Source: Acanthosepion esculentum (lineage: Eukaryota > Mollusca > Cephalopoda > Sepiida > Sepiidae). From it: a stretch of DNA of 64,000 bases. The translations under genes were made by a program, and so were the position numbers. The stretch lies in contig OZ038510.1 in assembly GCA_964036315.1 (NCBI GenBank), positions 82,807,116 through 82,871,115 on the forward strand. The letters run 5' to 3'. A model generated the notes under the pieces. It searched no databases. It had not been told where the DNA came from and saw nothing but the letters and a program-made list of their open reading frames with translations. Positions 50,641 through 62,320 of this stretch are shown here, piece by piece; position 1 is the stretch's first letter, and each line of letters opens with the position of its first letter.

Positions 50641-50990
50641 TTCTGTTGTTCTGCGACAGTGACTGTTACTTCCGGTGGGTTTATTCATCCGCCATCTTTT
50701 TTTTTCCTTCTCTTCATTTTCTATCGTCTACTCCTTTCTGCGACTACTTTCTTCTATTCTTGAGTCTCGAGAATTTTCTTTTGTTTTTGAACTCTCCAGC
50801 TCCCACCCGTTACCACACGGCTCGCTTGCTAGACTCCTCTCTTTTCTTATCTATCGCAGATCTCATATCATCAGTGACGACCTTTAGTTTGGCGCTCACC
50901 ATGCCCCGAGCCGCATTTTCGCGCCAAAAAGCGATCCCAGCGTGACGTCACTTGACAGGGAACAAAACGAATGGATGGGTTTTTCAATCT
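50641..50990 (-). promoter_or_regulatory. Promoter-like patch with E2F and CRE sites
   Basis: A 12-14 base E2F consensus TTTTCGCGCCAAAA lies at 50916-50929, a second half-site GGCGCTCACC near 50891 and a full CRE TGACGTCA at 50943-50950, in locally CpG-richer DNA. These elements mark promoters of cell-cycle genes in animals. Orientation is uncertain and no adjacent exon is recognised. The long plus frame 50571-50945 has no domain. Confidence 0.4.
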
Positions 50991-51470
50991 TTTTCTAAGC
51001 GCCTTTATTTTTCTTTAATTAACTTGGAAGTAGAAGAATATCTTAAATGCCCAAGAATACTTTATATTTTCTACAAGGGGAGAAAAGAATGAAGGTAAAA
51101 AAAAAAAAATGCAAAGAAAAACAAGACAAAGGAAATATACAAAATGAAATTTACAAGTTCAGGAGGCTTTAAAGGACTCCTATCTGTCCTCCATCTTGCT
51201 TTTTTTCTGTCTTTCTTTGACGTAACTCGTGCGCTCTCTATTTTTTATTCGCCTTCTTCCAAGCTTTATTTATTCATTCCTCTTCTTTTCCAGACTTTCG
51301 TACACTTTCCTTTCTTAAGCTCTTTTATACTTTCCTTTATTCAATTCCTTCACGGATTCAAACATTTTCTTTCATAAAAGTCAACTTTGTATGTCTTCTT
51401 TGACATAATTTTCTATACTATCATATGCAGACTAGCTTCTATAAGAACATTATGTGAACATTATTCAATC
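50991..51470. other. No recognised feature
   Basis: AT-rich, with a Phe/Ser-rich frame (51144-51377) of low-complexity type. Confidence 0.4.
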
Positions 51471-51475
51471 CTTTG

Positions 51476-51477
<2 letters not shown>

Positions 51478-51554
<77 letters not shown>

Positions 51555-51611
51555 TATATGTATTTGTTTGATTATATATATATATCTTTATATATGTATA
51601 TATATATATTG
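51478..51611. repeat. (AT)n tract
   Basis: 90-base AT tract then short TATATG runs. Confidence 0.95.
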
Positions 51612-51960
51612 GCTCCTGAAAAATTAGTTTCGGTTGAGCTCTGTGGGTGTGAGGTGTGAGTTTGTAAACAGTGACTATTAAAGCTAATATAGCATGACTC
51701 TTCGGCAGAATTGAGTCACTGTGTGTTTATCTAAATCTAAAAATAAACACGCTAAAATTCGCCTTCATCCCTGCTGTGCGCCGACGGCTTAGTGGTAAAA
51801 GTTCCCACTGACGCCAATTCAGTAGGGTTTCGATATTATCAAAGAAATCCATTTACCTCGTATGGGGAATAGTCTAATTCGGCAGTCTGTCGAAGTAGAC
51901 TATGTGTGTAGTTCGCATTCTCCTTTTCATTTACGGCCACTGGAGTCTATGTACATACGG
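51612..51960 (+). mobile_element. tRNA-SINE family, copy 2
   Basis: GACTCTTCGGCAGAATTGAG, GTGTGTTTATCTAAATCTAA and the tRNA-like GTGCGCCGACGGCTTAGTGG with GGGTTTCGATATT match 61305-61450. The conserved CTAGCCACACTGA core is absent here. Confidence 0.65.
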
Positions 51961-52019
51961 TCCAGGGAACCGTCTCTTTGTAAGCAAAGAGACTGTCTCC
52001 TTGGACATCACGTGATTAT

Positions 52020-52570
<551 letters not shown>

Positions 52571-52700
52571 CTATATATATTCTATATTCGTGGTGCTTAT
52601 TCGAAATCGCTCAATATCAGTGATAAACCTAACATATTCACGTATATGGATATGACTTTGTAATCCGGTATTTGAATTTTTTGCGGTCATCCGCATTAAA

Positions 52701-52910
52701 AGTGACAATGAAGTCAAAAGTGTTGTGAGCGACTGGCTGAGACATCAGTCCAAACATTTTTACGCTGAGGGAATACGTAAGCTTTTGCACAGATGGGAAA
52801 AGTGTGTGACAGTACTGGGAGACTACGTTGAAAAAAAAGAAAAATTAAGCTTCTATCTGTATTAGAAGTCCTTATACCGAAAAATTCACCTTATTTATTG
52901 AATGACCCTC

Positions 52911-52912
<2 letters not shown>
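52701..52912 (+). pseudogene. mariner transposase C-terminal fragment
   Basis: From 52701: SDNEVKSVVSDWLRHQSKHF, YAEGIRKLLHRWEKCVTVLG, DYVEKKEK, stop at 52863-52865. The GIxKLxxRWxKCxxxxGDYVEK pattern is the end of mariner transposases. The 3' sequence TTATTGAATGACCCTCGTA is a mariner-type terminus ending at TA of an (AT)n tract. The catalytic part is missing. Confidence 0.85.
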
Positions 52913-52970
<58 letters not shown>

Positions 52971-53008
52971 GTGGTGTGTGTGTGTGTATTTTTTTATTAA
53001 TCCGACAA

Positions 53009-53052
<44 letters not shown>
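52911..53052. repeat. Two (AT)n tracts
   Basis: 52911-52970 and 53010-53052, around a GT/TTTTT spacer. Confidence 0.95.
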
Positions 53053-53053
<1 letters not shown>

Positions 53054-53056
<3 letters not shown>

Positions 53057-53263
53057 TAAAAATAAAAACAGACCACTTTAAGGTTCCATGTAATAAATTA
53101 TTTCACCACAGCCCTTTTAAAGGACCGCGGATCATCAGACTTTACTTACAAAAACTTGAAACCTTTGGAAGTAAAGTCTGATGATCCGCGATCCTTTAAA
53201 AGGTCTGTGGTGAAATAATTCATTACATGGAACCTTAAAGTGGTCTGTTTTTATTTTTATTTA
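53054..53263. repeat. Long inverted repeat, about 93-bp arms
   Basis: Left arm 53054-53148 and right arm 53168-53263 match with only a few mismatches (for example CCGCGG/CCGCGA and CAGCCC/CAGACC) around a 20-base loop ACAAAAACTTGAAACCTTTG. Outer edge AAATAAAAATAAAAAC. Foldback/MITE-like, no coding. Confidence 0.9.
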
Positions 53264-53395
53264 AATTATTAGCTCTGATTTACATTGAGCTCTCTGGATT
53301 TTATCCTCCTTGGGTCTACCCATACGGATTACCTAGTTTTTCGTAAACTAAATGTAAATATAAATTGCCCATTGAGGTCAATACCCAGTGGCGAC
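53264..53395. other. PLE-linked spacer
   Basis: ACATTGAGCTCTCTGGATTT TATCCTCCTTGGG resembles ACATTGAGTCCAACCTGGAT TCTACCCTCTTGGG at 61671. Confidence 0.45.
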
Positions 53396-53396
53396 A

Positions 53397-53434
53397 GTCT
53401 GTTTCATGCTTAAACATAATCTTCAAGCCATGTG
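53397..53434 (-). ncRNA. Hammerhead-like motif, class c, degenerate
   Basis: Minus: UUGAAGA (C3 to U), a poor stem II, GAAAC, ACAG-A-CUGU, GUC then GCC. One invariant base is lost. Confidence 0.5.
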
Positions 53435-53758
53435 TGTAATTTTTTCGCGCGACTATTTATATATGCTTTTCAATGGTGCATTACGGGTAGGTATTTTGTA
53501 TATTCTAACGGTTATTATGTGAGTGGTAGCGGTTATATTTTAAATTATAGTAGAGGCTATTTAGATGAAATAATTGTGTATACGAATGCAGTTATTTGGA
53601 GCTATTGTGTAGTGGTTTTCTGTTAAACTTTTTACTCATTATTTAGTACTGATTACTTAATTATATCTTTTGTAGTTTGTTAATTTGTTTATTATACCTA
53701 GCAATAATGTACTATTGATCAGCATATATAAATAGTACCGCCACAGCACAACACACAT
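53435..53758. other. PLE-associated non-coding sequence
   Basis: Begins with a relative of 26545-26620 (GACTATTTATATATG, GTGCATTACGGGTAG). No domain. Confidence 0.4.
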
Positions 53759-53763
53759 GGCCT

Positions 53764-53800
53764 GAAGATCGCCTTTAAGCATGAAACAGAACGTTGCTGG
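53764..53800 (+). ncRNA. Hammerhead-like motif, class c, degenerate
   Basis: GGC, CUGAAGA, GAAAC, then AGAACGUUGC instead of AGxCUGUC. The downstream stem III side is lost. Confidence 0.45.
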
Positions 53801-54010
53801 CCGATCGGGTCATTTGATGCGATAAAATAACATTCTACTTAAATGTTTAAATAAATCGACTGTTTTAATTACAACTTCGTTAACACCAGTGTATTCATTG
53901 GTCTGTTGTTTTTGCGTAACGGCATCTCAACATCTTTATGGGCAATCAACCCCGAAATTTAAATATCGTGAGCGGAATTTCATTTTATTCTATTTTTGGG
54001 CATGACAAAA
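53801..54010. other. No recognised feature
   Basis: AT-rich spacer. Confidence 0.35.
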
Positions 54011-54290
54011 GTTTAGTGATACTAATCTTGCTAATTAACCCATAGCTGGGGGAGAAGAGGTGGATTCATACCGTTCCCAATGTTATCTGCGCGTAAGTGA
54101 ATATAACAAACCCAATTGGAAGTGGAACTCGGTTCTCTGCTTAACAATTCCGAGCTGTTATCCATTACACCACCCGCACATCCAAGCTTACAGCTTTTGG
54201 TGTTCTCAAGCGGTCACCCATTTAGCTACTGGCCAGGCCCGATGTGGCTTAAGTGGTGTTTCAACGTGATGTGGCCGTGAGCTTCAGTGG
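54011..54290 (-). mobile_element. Composite 5S-tRNA SINE, single-head copy 1
   Basis: On minus: a 5S-like head at 54184-54282 (CTCACGGCCACATCACGTTG, CATCGGGCCTGGCCAG, GGGTGACCGCTTGAGAACAC) with about 20 bases missing after AACACC, then a tRNA-like module GGGTGGTGTAATGGATAACA with B-box-like GAGTTCCACTTCC, then a tail ending GCTATGGGTTAATTAGCAAG. The order is the same as at 42595-43310. Confidence 0.85.
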
Positions 54291-54299
54291 TTTCGCATA

Positions 54300-54980
54300 T
54301 GCCAATCTATTAAAAAAAGAGGAAAAGACTAGAGCACCGGAGAAAATTAAAGAAATTTAAACCACACAACGCTGAGCATTGTTGTTAATATAATATTGTA
54401 ATTAAGTTCTGAATAAATAAATTTAATCTTGTATTTTAGCTGATTTTTATTTCGTTTCTAAAAAAGTGATATTAGTTTCTGAACAACGGAATATTTTTAT
54501 GACGTCATCGTCTCCGGCGTACGCGTCGTTATTGAAATTGATGTTCCTGCCCTCCTGTTCTCGTTGTTTGCGTGAAAATGCGAGATTAGCATCATGGTTG
54601 CAAGATGCGATTAACAATTTTCTTGCTGTGGCAAACAAATTTATTTCTTGCGTTTAAGTCTCTGCCATTTCTCCATAAATCTCCTTCGCCTGTTTTGCCC
54701 CGAACCGTCACATTCAGAAGCATTTTAAAAATTTAATTGGACAAAGAACAAAATTTTGTAAGAAAAGTGGCAATTAAAGTAAATTTTGAAAGAAAAATGT
54801 TTAAGAAAGTCAAAACGAGATTAAGAAGACGATAACGAGACCAAAAATCAAGAGTTTGGAAAAGAAAGAAGGAGTTAAACAATGCGGGGTTATTCAAAAG
54901 TGGAAAGGCGGTGAGTTGGAAGACTTGGGGAAAGCAATTTTAATGGAGGTATGGAGAGATTAATGAGGGAATCCGACGGC
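54300..54980. other. Non-repetitive stretch with a CRE
   Basis: ATGACGTCAT at 54499-54508 is a perfect CRE-type palindrome. Frames on both strands over 54447-54657 are open for 63 codons but show no domain. Confidence 0.4.
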
Positions 54981-54984
54981 ATGA

Positions 54985-54994
54985 AGATGCGAAA

Positions 54995-55026
<32 letters not shown>

Positions 55027-55495
55027 AAAAAAGAAAGAAAGAAAAAAAAAGAAAGAAAGAAAGAGAGACTCGGGGAAAAATTATCAGAAAAGAAAGGAAA
55101 AAGAAAAAAAGGAAAATAGATTCGAGAAAGAACAAAAAAGAAAGGAAGATAAAGATATATAAAAAGAAAAAATGATCCAATAAGAAAGAAAGAAAGAAAG
55201 AAAGAAAGGAAGGAAGGAAGGAGGGAAGGAAGGAAAGGAAAGAAAAATGAGAAGAAAGAAAGGAGGAAAAAAGAAAGAAGAAGTATGAGAAGAAAGACAG
55301 AATATGTGTCACGAGAAGAAGAAAGAAAGCAAAGATACTAGAAGAAAGAAAGTAAAAGAGATTTGAGAAAAGGAAAGAAAGAAGGAAGAAAAGAAATAGT
55401 TATATGAAGGAAATAAAAGAAAAAAAAAGAAAGAAAGCAAAGATATCAGAAGAAAGAAAGAAAACGAAACTTGAAGAGAAAGAAAGAAAGAAAAA

Positions 55496-55526
<31 letters not shown>

Positions 55527-55797
55527 GAAGGAAGGAAGGAAGGAGGGAGGGAAGGAAAGGAAAGAAAAATGAGAAGAAAGAAAGGAGGAAAAAAGAAAGA
55601 AGAAGTATGAGAAGAAAGACAGAATATGTCACGAGAAGAAGAAAGAAAGCAAAGATACTAGAAGAAAGAAAGTAAAAGAGATTTGAGAAAAGGAAAGAAA
55701 GAAGGAAGAAAAGAAATAGTTATATGAAGGAAATAAAAGAAAGAAAAAAGAAAGAAAGCAAAGATACCAGAAGAAAGAAAGAAAAGGAAACATGAAG

Positions 55798-55832
<35 letters not shown>

Positions 55833-55878
55833 AAAAGAGATCAGATAAAAAGGAAGCAAGGAAGGAAAAAAGAGTTAT

Positions 55879-55930
<52 letters not shown>

Positions 55931-56125
55931 AGAAGAAAGAAGGATGGAAGGAAGGAAAGAAGGAAGAAAAAAGAATTATATGAAGGAAATAAAAGAAAGA
56001 AAGAAAGAGAGACTCGGGGAAAAATTATCAGAAAAGAAAGGAAAAAGAAAAAAAGGAAAATAGATTCGAGAAAGAACAAAAAAGAAAGGAAGATAAAGAT
56101 ATATAAAAAGAAAAAATGATCCAAT

Positions 56126-56156
<31 letters not shown>

Positions 56157-56437
56157 GAAGGAAGGAAGGAAGGAAGGAAGGAGGGAAGGAAGGAAAGGAA
56201 AGAAAAATGAGAAGAAAGAAAGGAGGAAAAAAGAAAGAAGAAGTATGAGAAGAAAGACAGAATATGTGTCACGAGAAGAAGAAAGAAAGCAAAGATACTA
56301 GAAGAAAGAAAGTAAAAGAGATTTGAGAAAAGGAAAGAAAGAAGGAAGAAAAGAAATAGTTATATGAAGGAAATAAAAGAAAGAAAAAAGAAAGAAAGCA
56401 AAGATACCAGAAGAAAGAAAGAAAAGGAAACATGAAG

Positions 56438-56484
<47 letters not shown>

Positions 56485-56530
56485 AAAAGAGATCAGATAA
56501 AAAGGAAGCAAGGAAGGAAAAAAGAGTTAT

Positions 56531-56584
<54 letters not shown>

Positions 56585-57950
56585 AGAAGAAAGAAGGATG
56601 GAAGGAAGGAAAGAAGGAAGAAAAAAGAATTATATGAAGGAAATAAAAGAAAGAAAGAATGAAACAAAAAAGAAAGCAAACATACGAGAAGAAAGAAAGA
56701 AAAGGAGATATGAAAATAAGAATGAAAGAAAGAAAGAAAGAAAGAAAGAATGAATGAATGAATAAAGAAGACACAAAAATGAGGGGAAAAAGGAAGGAAA
56801 GAAAGAAATAAGTGTTATATGGAGGTAAGAGAGAAAGTCAGCAAATGTACGAAAAGAAAGAATAAAGAAAAGAAGACATTAGAAGAAAGAAAGAAAGAAA
56901 AAATGAAGAAAGAAATAAAGACAAAAAGAAGAGAAAAGGGAAAACAGGGTGCAAGGAAGGAAAGAAGGGTGGAAAGAAGGAAGGAAGAAAAGAGGGAAGA
57001 AAGAAAGGGAGGGTGGGATGAAGGAAAGAAGGGAACACAGTTAAAAGAAAGAAAGAAAGAATAGAAGGAAGGAAGGAAGGAACGAACGAACGAACGAACG
57101 AAGGGAAGAAGGGAACACAGAGATAAACGAAAGAAAGAAAGAATGGAAGGAACGAAGGAAAGAAAGAAAGAAAGAAAAAGTAATAATGGAAGGAAGGAAG
57201 GGAGGAAGGAAGAAATGATGGAAGAAATAAGAGAACACAGAGATAAAAGAAAGAAAGAAAGAAAGAAAGAAAAGAAAGGAAGGAAGGAAGGGAGGAAGGA
57301 ATGAAGGAAGGAATAAGAGAACACAGAGAGAAAAGAAAGAAAGAAAGAAAGGAAGGAAGGAAGGAAGGAAGGAAGGGAGAGAGGGAGTGAGGGAGGGAGG
57401 AAGGAAGGAAGGAAGGGAGGAAGGAATAAAGGAAGGAATAAGGGAACACAGAGATAAAAGAAAGAAAGAAAGAAAGAAAGAAAGAAAAAAGAAATAAAGG
57501 AAGGAAGGAAGGGAGGGAGAGAGGGAGTGACGGAGGAAGGCAGGAAGGAAGGAATGAAGGAAGGAAGGGAACACAGAGATAAAAGAAAGAAAGAAAGAAA
57601 GAAAGAAAGAAAAAAGGAAGGAAGGAAGACAGGAAGAGCATTATATAGAGGTAAGAAAGAAAGACAGCAAACGTACGAAAAGAAAGAAATAAAGAGATAA
57701 AGAAAAGGACACATGAGAAGAAAGAACGAAAGAAAGAAAGAAAGAAGGAAGGAAGGAAAGAAAGAAAGAAAGAAAGAGAAAAGGAAAAAAGAATGCAGGT
57801 AGAAAGCAAATAAAACGTTATGAGAGGAAAACAACAGATAGCAAGAAAAAGCGGTATGATAAGAAAAAGAAAGAAAGAAAGACGAAAGAGAACGAAAGAA
57901 AGACAAAGGTCAAAAAACAAAGAAACAGAAGCATAGAATAAAAAGGTAGA
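54985..57950. repeat. 3-kb purine-strand array (GAAA/GGAA) with higher-order repeats
   Basis: Nearly all purine on plus. A block from GAGAGACTCGGGGAAAAATT to AAAATGATCCAATAAG occurs at 55063 and again at 56007 (about 944 bp apart). Another, CAAAGATACTAGAAGAAAG through AGTTATATGAAGG, occurs at 55329, 55650 and 56291. From 56940, GGAAGGAA blocks alternate with AACACAGAGATAAAAG every 90-110 bp. The very long minus Phe/Leu/Ser frames (up to 363 codons) are translations of this array. Confidence 0.95.
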
Positions 57951-58287
57951 CTATAGAAGATGAAAGAAGGGCTATGAACAAATAAACGATATAAGAGGAA
58001 AGGAATAAAGAGGCCACATGAAAAATAGTCAGTGACTTAGGAATATGGAAGAAAGAAATTATGGCAAATAAAATCTGGAATAAAATGAAAGAAGATGTGT
58101 AAAGATAAATAAAAAAGAAGTGGAAAACAAATTAGGAAAAGTTACAGCAAAATAAAAAAGAAAGGGAAAATAGTTTTGAGAAAGTAAGAAAAATAGATTC
58201 GTTTTTTTCCGGCTTATCAACCCTTTGCAAGTTATTTAAAGCCAGAAATATTTTTAAATTCTAAGATTTTTTTAATGCTGGCTTCAG
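57951..58287. other. A-rich DNA, no gene
   Basis: Decaying edge of the purine array. Confidence 0.5.
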
Positions 58288-58535
58288 GGGAGGTAATAAC
58301 GATTTACTGATACAATCTTACTAATTAACCCATAACTGGGGGGAAAGAAGGATATTCATAGCTTTCCCATGAGTACTTGCCCGTAAATGAATTCCAAGCG
58401 GAATTTGAAATCGGAACTTCGGTTACCAATTCCGAACCATTATCCGTTACACCAGCCGCACACCCAATTTTTCAGCGCCTGCTATTCCCAAGCAGTCACC
58501 CACCAAAAATACCAACCAGGCTAGTCAACTTCTGT
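58288..58535 (-). mobile_element. Composite 5S-tRNA SINE, single-head copy 2
   Basis: On minus: the 3' half of a 5S-like head (GACTAGCCTGGTTGGTATTT, GGGTGACTGCTTGGGAATAG), tRNA-like module GTGCGGCTGGTGTAACGGAT with B-box-like AGTTCCGATTTC, and tail CAGTTATGGGTTAATTAGTA then TACAGTAAATC-type end (GTATCAGTAAATCGTTATTA). 5' half of the head missing. Confidence 0.82.
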
Positions 58536-58754
58536 AATCAGGATTATAATTAAGAGTCCTTACCCACGATAAAAGGGAAAAACGTTTTCCATTTATTTTT
58601 TTATCATTTAAAAACCTCTATGCCACATGGGGTTACTGAGAGTGAAAGAAACTAAGAAAATGTTATTGGGGGGAAAAGGACATTAATACAAACAAGATTT
58701 CAGGAAACAGAAGATGATAGTCGTTGTTGAATATAATATTTCTAATGAGCATTG
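58536..58754. other. No recognised feature
   Basis: AT-rich spacer. Confidence 0.35.
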
Positions 58755-59115
58755 TTCCGCCAGCGAGAAGTACCAAATAAGTAACTATTAGCAAAGAACT
58801 TTCGGTTGGTTAGATCTAGGAATAATCTATAATAGAACAATGAAACCTTGCTAGCATCCTAGTACTGTGCTTAAATTCATAAAGTCGTAGGGCCGAAGAA
58901 AAAAGCTCATCAGAACAACAGCCATGACAGTCATTATTGTCAAGACAAGGAAACTACGTGAAACTATGGGAAAGTGACTGAGTCCAATATGTCAGGTCAA
59001 GACCGATAGCATTGGATATTCTTCTTGGACTTTTTTTATAAAAACTTTAGATTTTCTATTGCAGTAGCACCAAATCTGACTAAACTTGGGAGCAATATTC
59101 GATGTATAGATGAAT
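58755..59115 (-). pseudogene. LINE family A C-terminal relic, antisense
   Basis: Minus-strand DNA reads PFIYTSNIAPKFSQIW (from PCMEYCCHIW) and a worn KVQEEYPMLSVL from KIQRRICNVIGPDL; end near GGTACTTCTCGCTGGCGGAAC (RTSRxWN). Highly decayed. Confidence 0.55.
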
Positions 59116-59164
59116 GGTAGACTTATATCATTGATTGCTGCGATAAAATAACAGACTAAGAAGT

Positions 59165-60330
59165 GTTCTTTTGTTTTAAGGCCAAGAAGTATTCCTTTTT
59201 AAGGCCAAGAAGTATTCTTTTATTAAGGCCAAGAATTATTCTTTTGTTTTAAGGCCAAGAAGTATTCTTTTTTAAGGCCAAGAAGTATTCTTTTGTTTTA
59301 AGGCCAAGAAGTATTCTTTTTTGAAGGCCATGAAGTATTCTTTTGTTTTAAGGCCAAGAAGTATTCTTTTGTTTTAAGGCCAAGAAGTGTTCTTTTTTTA
59401 AGGCCAAGAAGTATTCTTTTTTAAGGCCAAGAAGTATTCTTTTGTTTAAGGCCAAGAAGTATTCTTTTTTAAGGCCAAGAAGTATTGTTTTGTTTTAAGG
59501 CCAAGAAGTATTCTTTTTTAAGGCCAAGAAGTATTCTTTTTTAAGGCCAAGAAGTATTCTTTTTTAAAGGGCAAGAAGTAGTCTTTTGTTTTACGGTCAA
59601 GAAGTATTCTTATTTTAAGGTCAAGAAGTATTCTTTAGTTTTAAGGCGAAGAAGTATTCTTATTTTAAGCCGAAGGAGTATTCCTTTGTTTTAAGGCCAA
59701 GAAGTATTCTTCTGTTTTAAGGCCAAGAAGTATTCTTTTTTGAAGGGCAAGAAGTATTCTTTTGTTTTAAGGCCAAGAAGTATTCTTTTTTGAAGGCCAA
59801 GAAATATTCTTTTGTTTTAAGGCCAAGAAGTATTCTTTTGTTTTAAGGCCAAGAAGTATTCTTTTGTTTTAAGGCCAAGAAGTATTCTTTTTTAAGGCCA
59901 AGAAGTATTCTTTTGTTTTAAGGCCAAGAAATATTCTTTTTTAAGGCCAAGAAGTATTCTTTTGTTTAAAGGCGAAGAAGTATTATTTTTTGAAGGCCAA
60001 GAAGTATTCTTTTGTTTTAAGGCCAAGTAGTATTCTTTTGTTTTAAAGCCAAGAAGTATTCTTTTGTTTTAAGGCCAAGAAGTGTTCGTTTTTGAAGGCC
60101 AAGAAATATTCTTTTGTTTTAAGGCCAAAAAGTATTTATTTTGAAGGCCAAGAAGTATTCTTTTGTTTTAAGGCCAAGAAGTATTCTTTTGTTTTATGGC
60201 CAAGAAGTATTCTTTATTAAGGCCAAGAAGTATTCTTTTGTTTTAAAGCCAAGACATATTCTTTTGTTTTAAGGCCAAGAAGTATTCTTTTGTTTTAAGG
60301 CCAAGAAATATTTTTTTGTTTTAAGCATTT
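59165..60330. repeat. 24-29-bp satellite, about 45 copies
   Basis: Unit TTTTAAGGCCAAGAAGTATT CTTTTG, with length varying between a short (about 23) and long (about 28) form from T-run changes. Confidence 0.95.
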
Positions 60331-60600
60331 CATCCCCAGCAAGGCACGAGTGCCAATAGTACGCAAAGTTTACAGAGAGTGAAAGTAAGAGAAAAGCCGA
60401 GCTGTCGGATGTACTTTATCGTCATACCCAGGACGGTCATTTGTCACTTTAACCTGTTATTTTATAACCGATAGCTATGAAGGGAAACCATCACTTTCCC
60501 AAGGGCTTACAGAAGACGAGCCCGGAATTTGAACTCAATTCGTCGATTTTACTTCCCGCGCCGATAATTGCTACTCTTTCCATGTATTCAAATTAAAGCA
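60331..60600 (-). mobile_element. LINE 3' end and SINE-like tRNA relic
   Basis: CATTTCATCCCCAGCAAGGC at 60327 matches the antisense family A LINE 3' end. 60480-60560 on minus has a B-box-like GAGTTCAAATTCCGGGCTC. Confidence 0.5.
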
Positions 60601-60975
60601 TACAAACAGATTATCGATTCCTTAGATTTAATTTTTTTAAATTTGCGTTATTTTTCATCAACTCAGATAAATGTTATTATTTTATATTGGTATGAAAATC
60701 GCTTTAATATCGAACTGTCTTAATGGAAATGGCAGTTTTCCTTTCATTTTTTTTCATTACTTCATATTTCGAAGCCGCCATATCGTTAATGGAGGGGATG
60801 AAGGCAAAATCGGAAATACAAGAAGATAATTCAATAAATGTTTTGCAGAGCGGGAAACATTAAAAAAGAAACTGATAAGCAAACAAAACAAAAAACAAAA
60901 GAAAATGGAATGGCAACGAAAAATCCATCCTAGGAAAGTACAGAATCATACATTATTATGGGTAAGGAAAGGCGA
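60601..60975. other. No recognised feature
   Basis: AT-rich; no domain. Confidence 0.4.
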
Positions 60976-61252
60976 ATATTCTATTCTCATATATATATAT
61001 TCTATTCTCATATATATATATATGCAAGACTCTTCGGTAAATCGGTAAATTCTATTCTCATATATTCTATTCTATTCTCATATATATATATATATATATT
61101 CTCATATATTCTATTCTATTCTCATATATATATATATATATATTCTCATATATTCTATTCTAATCTCATATATATATATATATATATATATTCTCATATA
61201 TTCTATTCTATTCTCATATATATATATATATATTCTCATATATTCTATTTAT

Positions 61253-61300
<48 letters not shown>
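60976..61300. repeat. Higher-order (TATTCTCATATATA)n array
   Basis: AT runs alternate with ATTCTATTCTCATAT phrases five or more times. GCAAGACTCTTCGGTAAATC at 61024 duplicates the sequence at 61301. Confidence 0.93.
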
Positions 61301-61303
<3 letters not shown>

Positions 61304-61519
61304 AGACTCTTCGGTAAATCGAATCGAGTTCTCTCAGTCACTGTGTGTTTATCTAAAAATAAATACGCTTAAATTCACCTTCTTCTCTGCCGTGTGCCAA
61401 CGGCTTCAGGGTAAAATATCCGACATGCGAATTCAGCCGGTTTTCGATTCTAGCCATGCAACCGGACGTCTAGCCACACTGATGAGCTGTGATACAGCGA
61501 AACAGTCTGTCTGTGGATG

Positions 61520-61525
<6 letters not shown>
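61300..61525 (+). mobile_element. tRNA-SINE family, copy 3 (complete-looking)
   Basis: CAAGACTCTTCGGTAAATCG leader, tRNA-like GTGCCAACGGCTTCAGGGTA with GGTTTTCGATTCTAG, core CTAGCCACACTGATGAGCTG and CGAAACAGTCTGTCTGTGGA, ending at an AT tract. Confidence 0.75.
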
Positions 61526-61565
<40 letters not shown>

Positions 61566-61703
61566 GTAGGTCTGATGAATTGGATCGTGATTACCATTCC
61601 AATGTAATAAATTATAACCATGGAATATTAGTGTTTGAGCCATTTAGATTATATTCTTACTCTGTCCTAGACATTGAGTCCAACCTGGATTCTACCCTCT
61701 TGG

Positions 61704-61767
<64 letters not shown>

Positions 61768-61777
61768 ACCACTAATA

Positions 61778-61814
<37 letters not shown>
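61526..61814. repeat. AT tracts with PLE-linked spacer
   Basis: AT at 61526-61562, 61706-61765 and 61779-61814. The spacer contains ACATTGAGTCCAACCTGGAT, a relative of 53291. Confidence 0.9.
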
Positions 61815-61818
<4 letters not shown>

Positions 61819-61945
61819 CATCCACAGACAGAGTTCGCTGTATCACAGTTCTTCAGTGTGGCTAGACATCCGATTGCTTAAGCCCGGGATCGTCACCCGA
61901 CCGATTTGGCATTAGTCGGAGATTTTTCCCCGTCAGCTATTAGCG
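61815..61945 (-). mobile_element. tRNA-SINE family, copy 4 (antisense)
   Basis: GTCATCCACAGACAGAGTTC, CACAGTTCTTCAGTGTGGCT and AGCCCGGGATCGTCACCCGA are the reverse complement of the core and B-box part of copies 1 and 3. Confidence 0.75.
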
Positions 61946-62242
61946 CCCGGTTGAAAGACAGGCAAATTTTTACGACCTTACATGACGAATAAACTTGCGA
62001 ATGAATGACAGTGCTCAATTCATGGAAAAGCTTTATAATATTAGTACTTCTTAGTCATTAGTCATTCTTTACAAATTCGCACTTTTCTCCCAAGAGTGCA
62101 CAACCGAATTCAATTTTTTCGATGCGTAAAAGGTAATAAATCTGTTGGTATATAATCCAAGTGGATCCTAGTAATATAAAATATTAAAACTTATCCTGTT
62201 TTTAAAAACATGGTGCGATATGATTAAAACATTTTTAAAAAA

Positions 62243-62243
<1 letters not shown>
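61946..62243. other. No recognised feature
   Basis: AT-rich spacer. Confidence 0.4.
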
Positions 62244-62291
<48 letters not shown>

Positions 62292-62320
62292 AGTGAACAT
62301 TGTAGCCAACACTCAGAGGC

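Noticed and set aside
50571..50945. 124-codon plus frame as a gene next to the E2F/CRE patch
   Set aside because: Begins in an ATT repeat, has no domain, and the strand of the promoter patch is unknown.
54990..55060. CRISPR-like array
   Set aside because: Simple purine repeats without unique spacers; no array with constant repeats and variable spacers occurs anywhere in the window.
56815..57906. 363-codon and overlapping minus frames
   Set aside because: Phe/Ser/Leu translations of the purine array; three overlapping frames on the same strand are equally open.
59165..60330. CRISPR-like array of 25-bp repeats
   Set aside because: The units are contiguous, with no spacers; a eukaryotic satellite.
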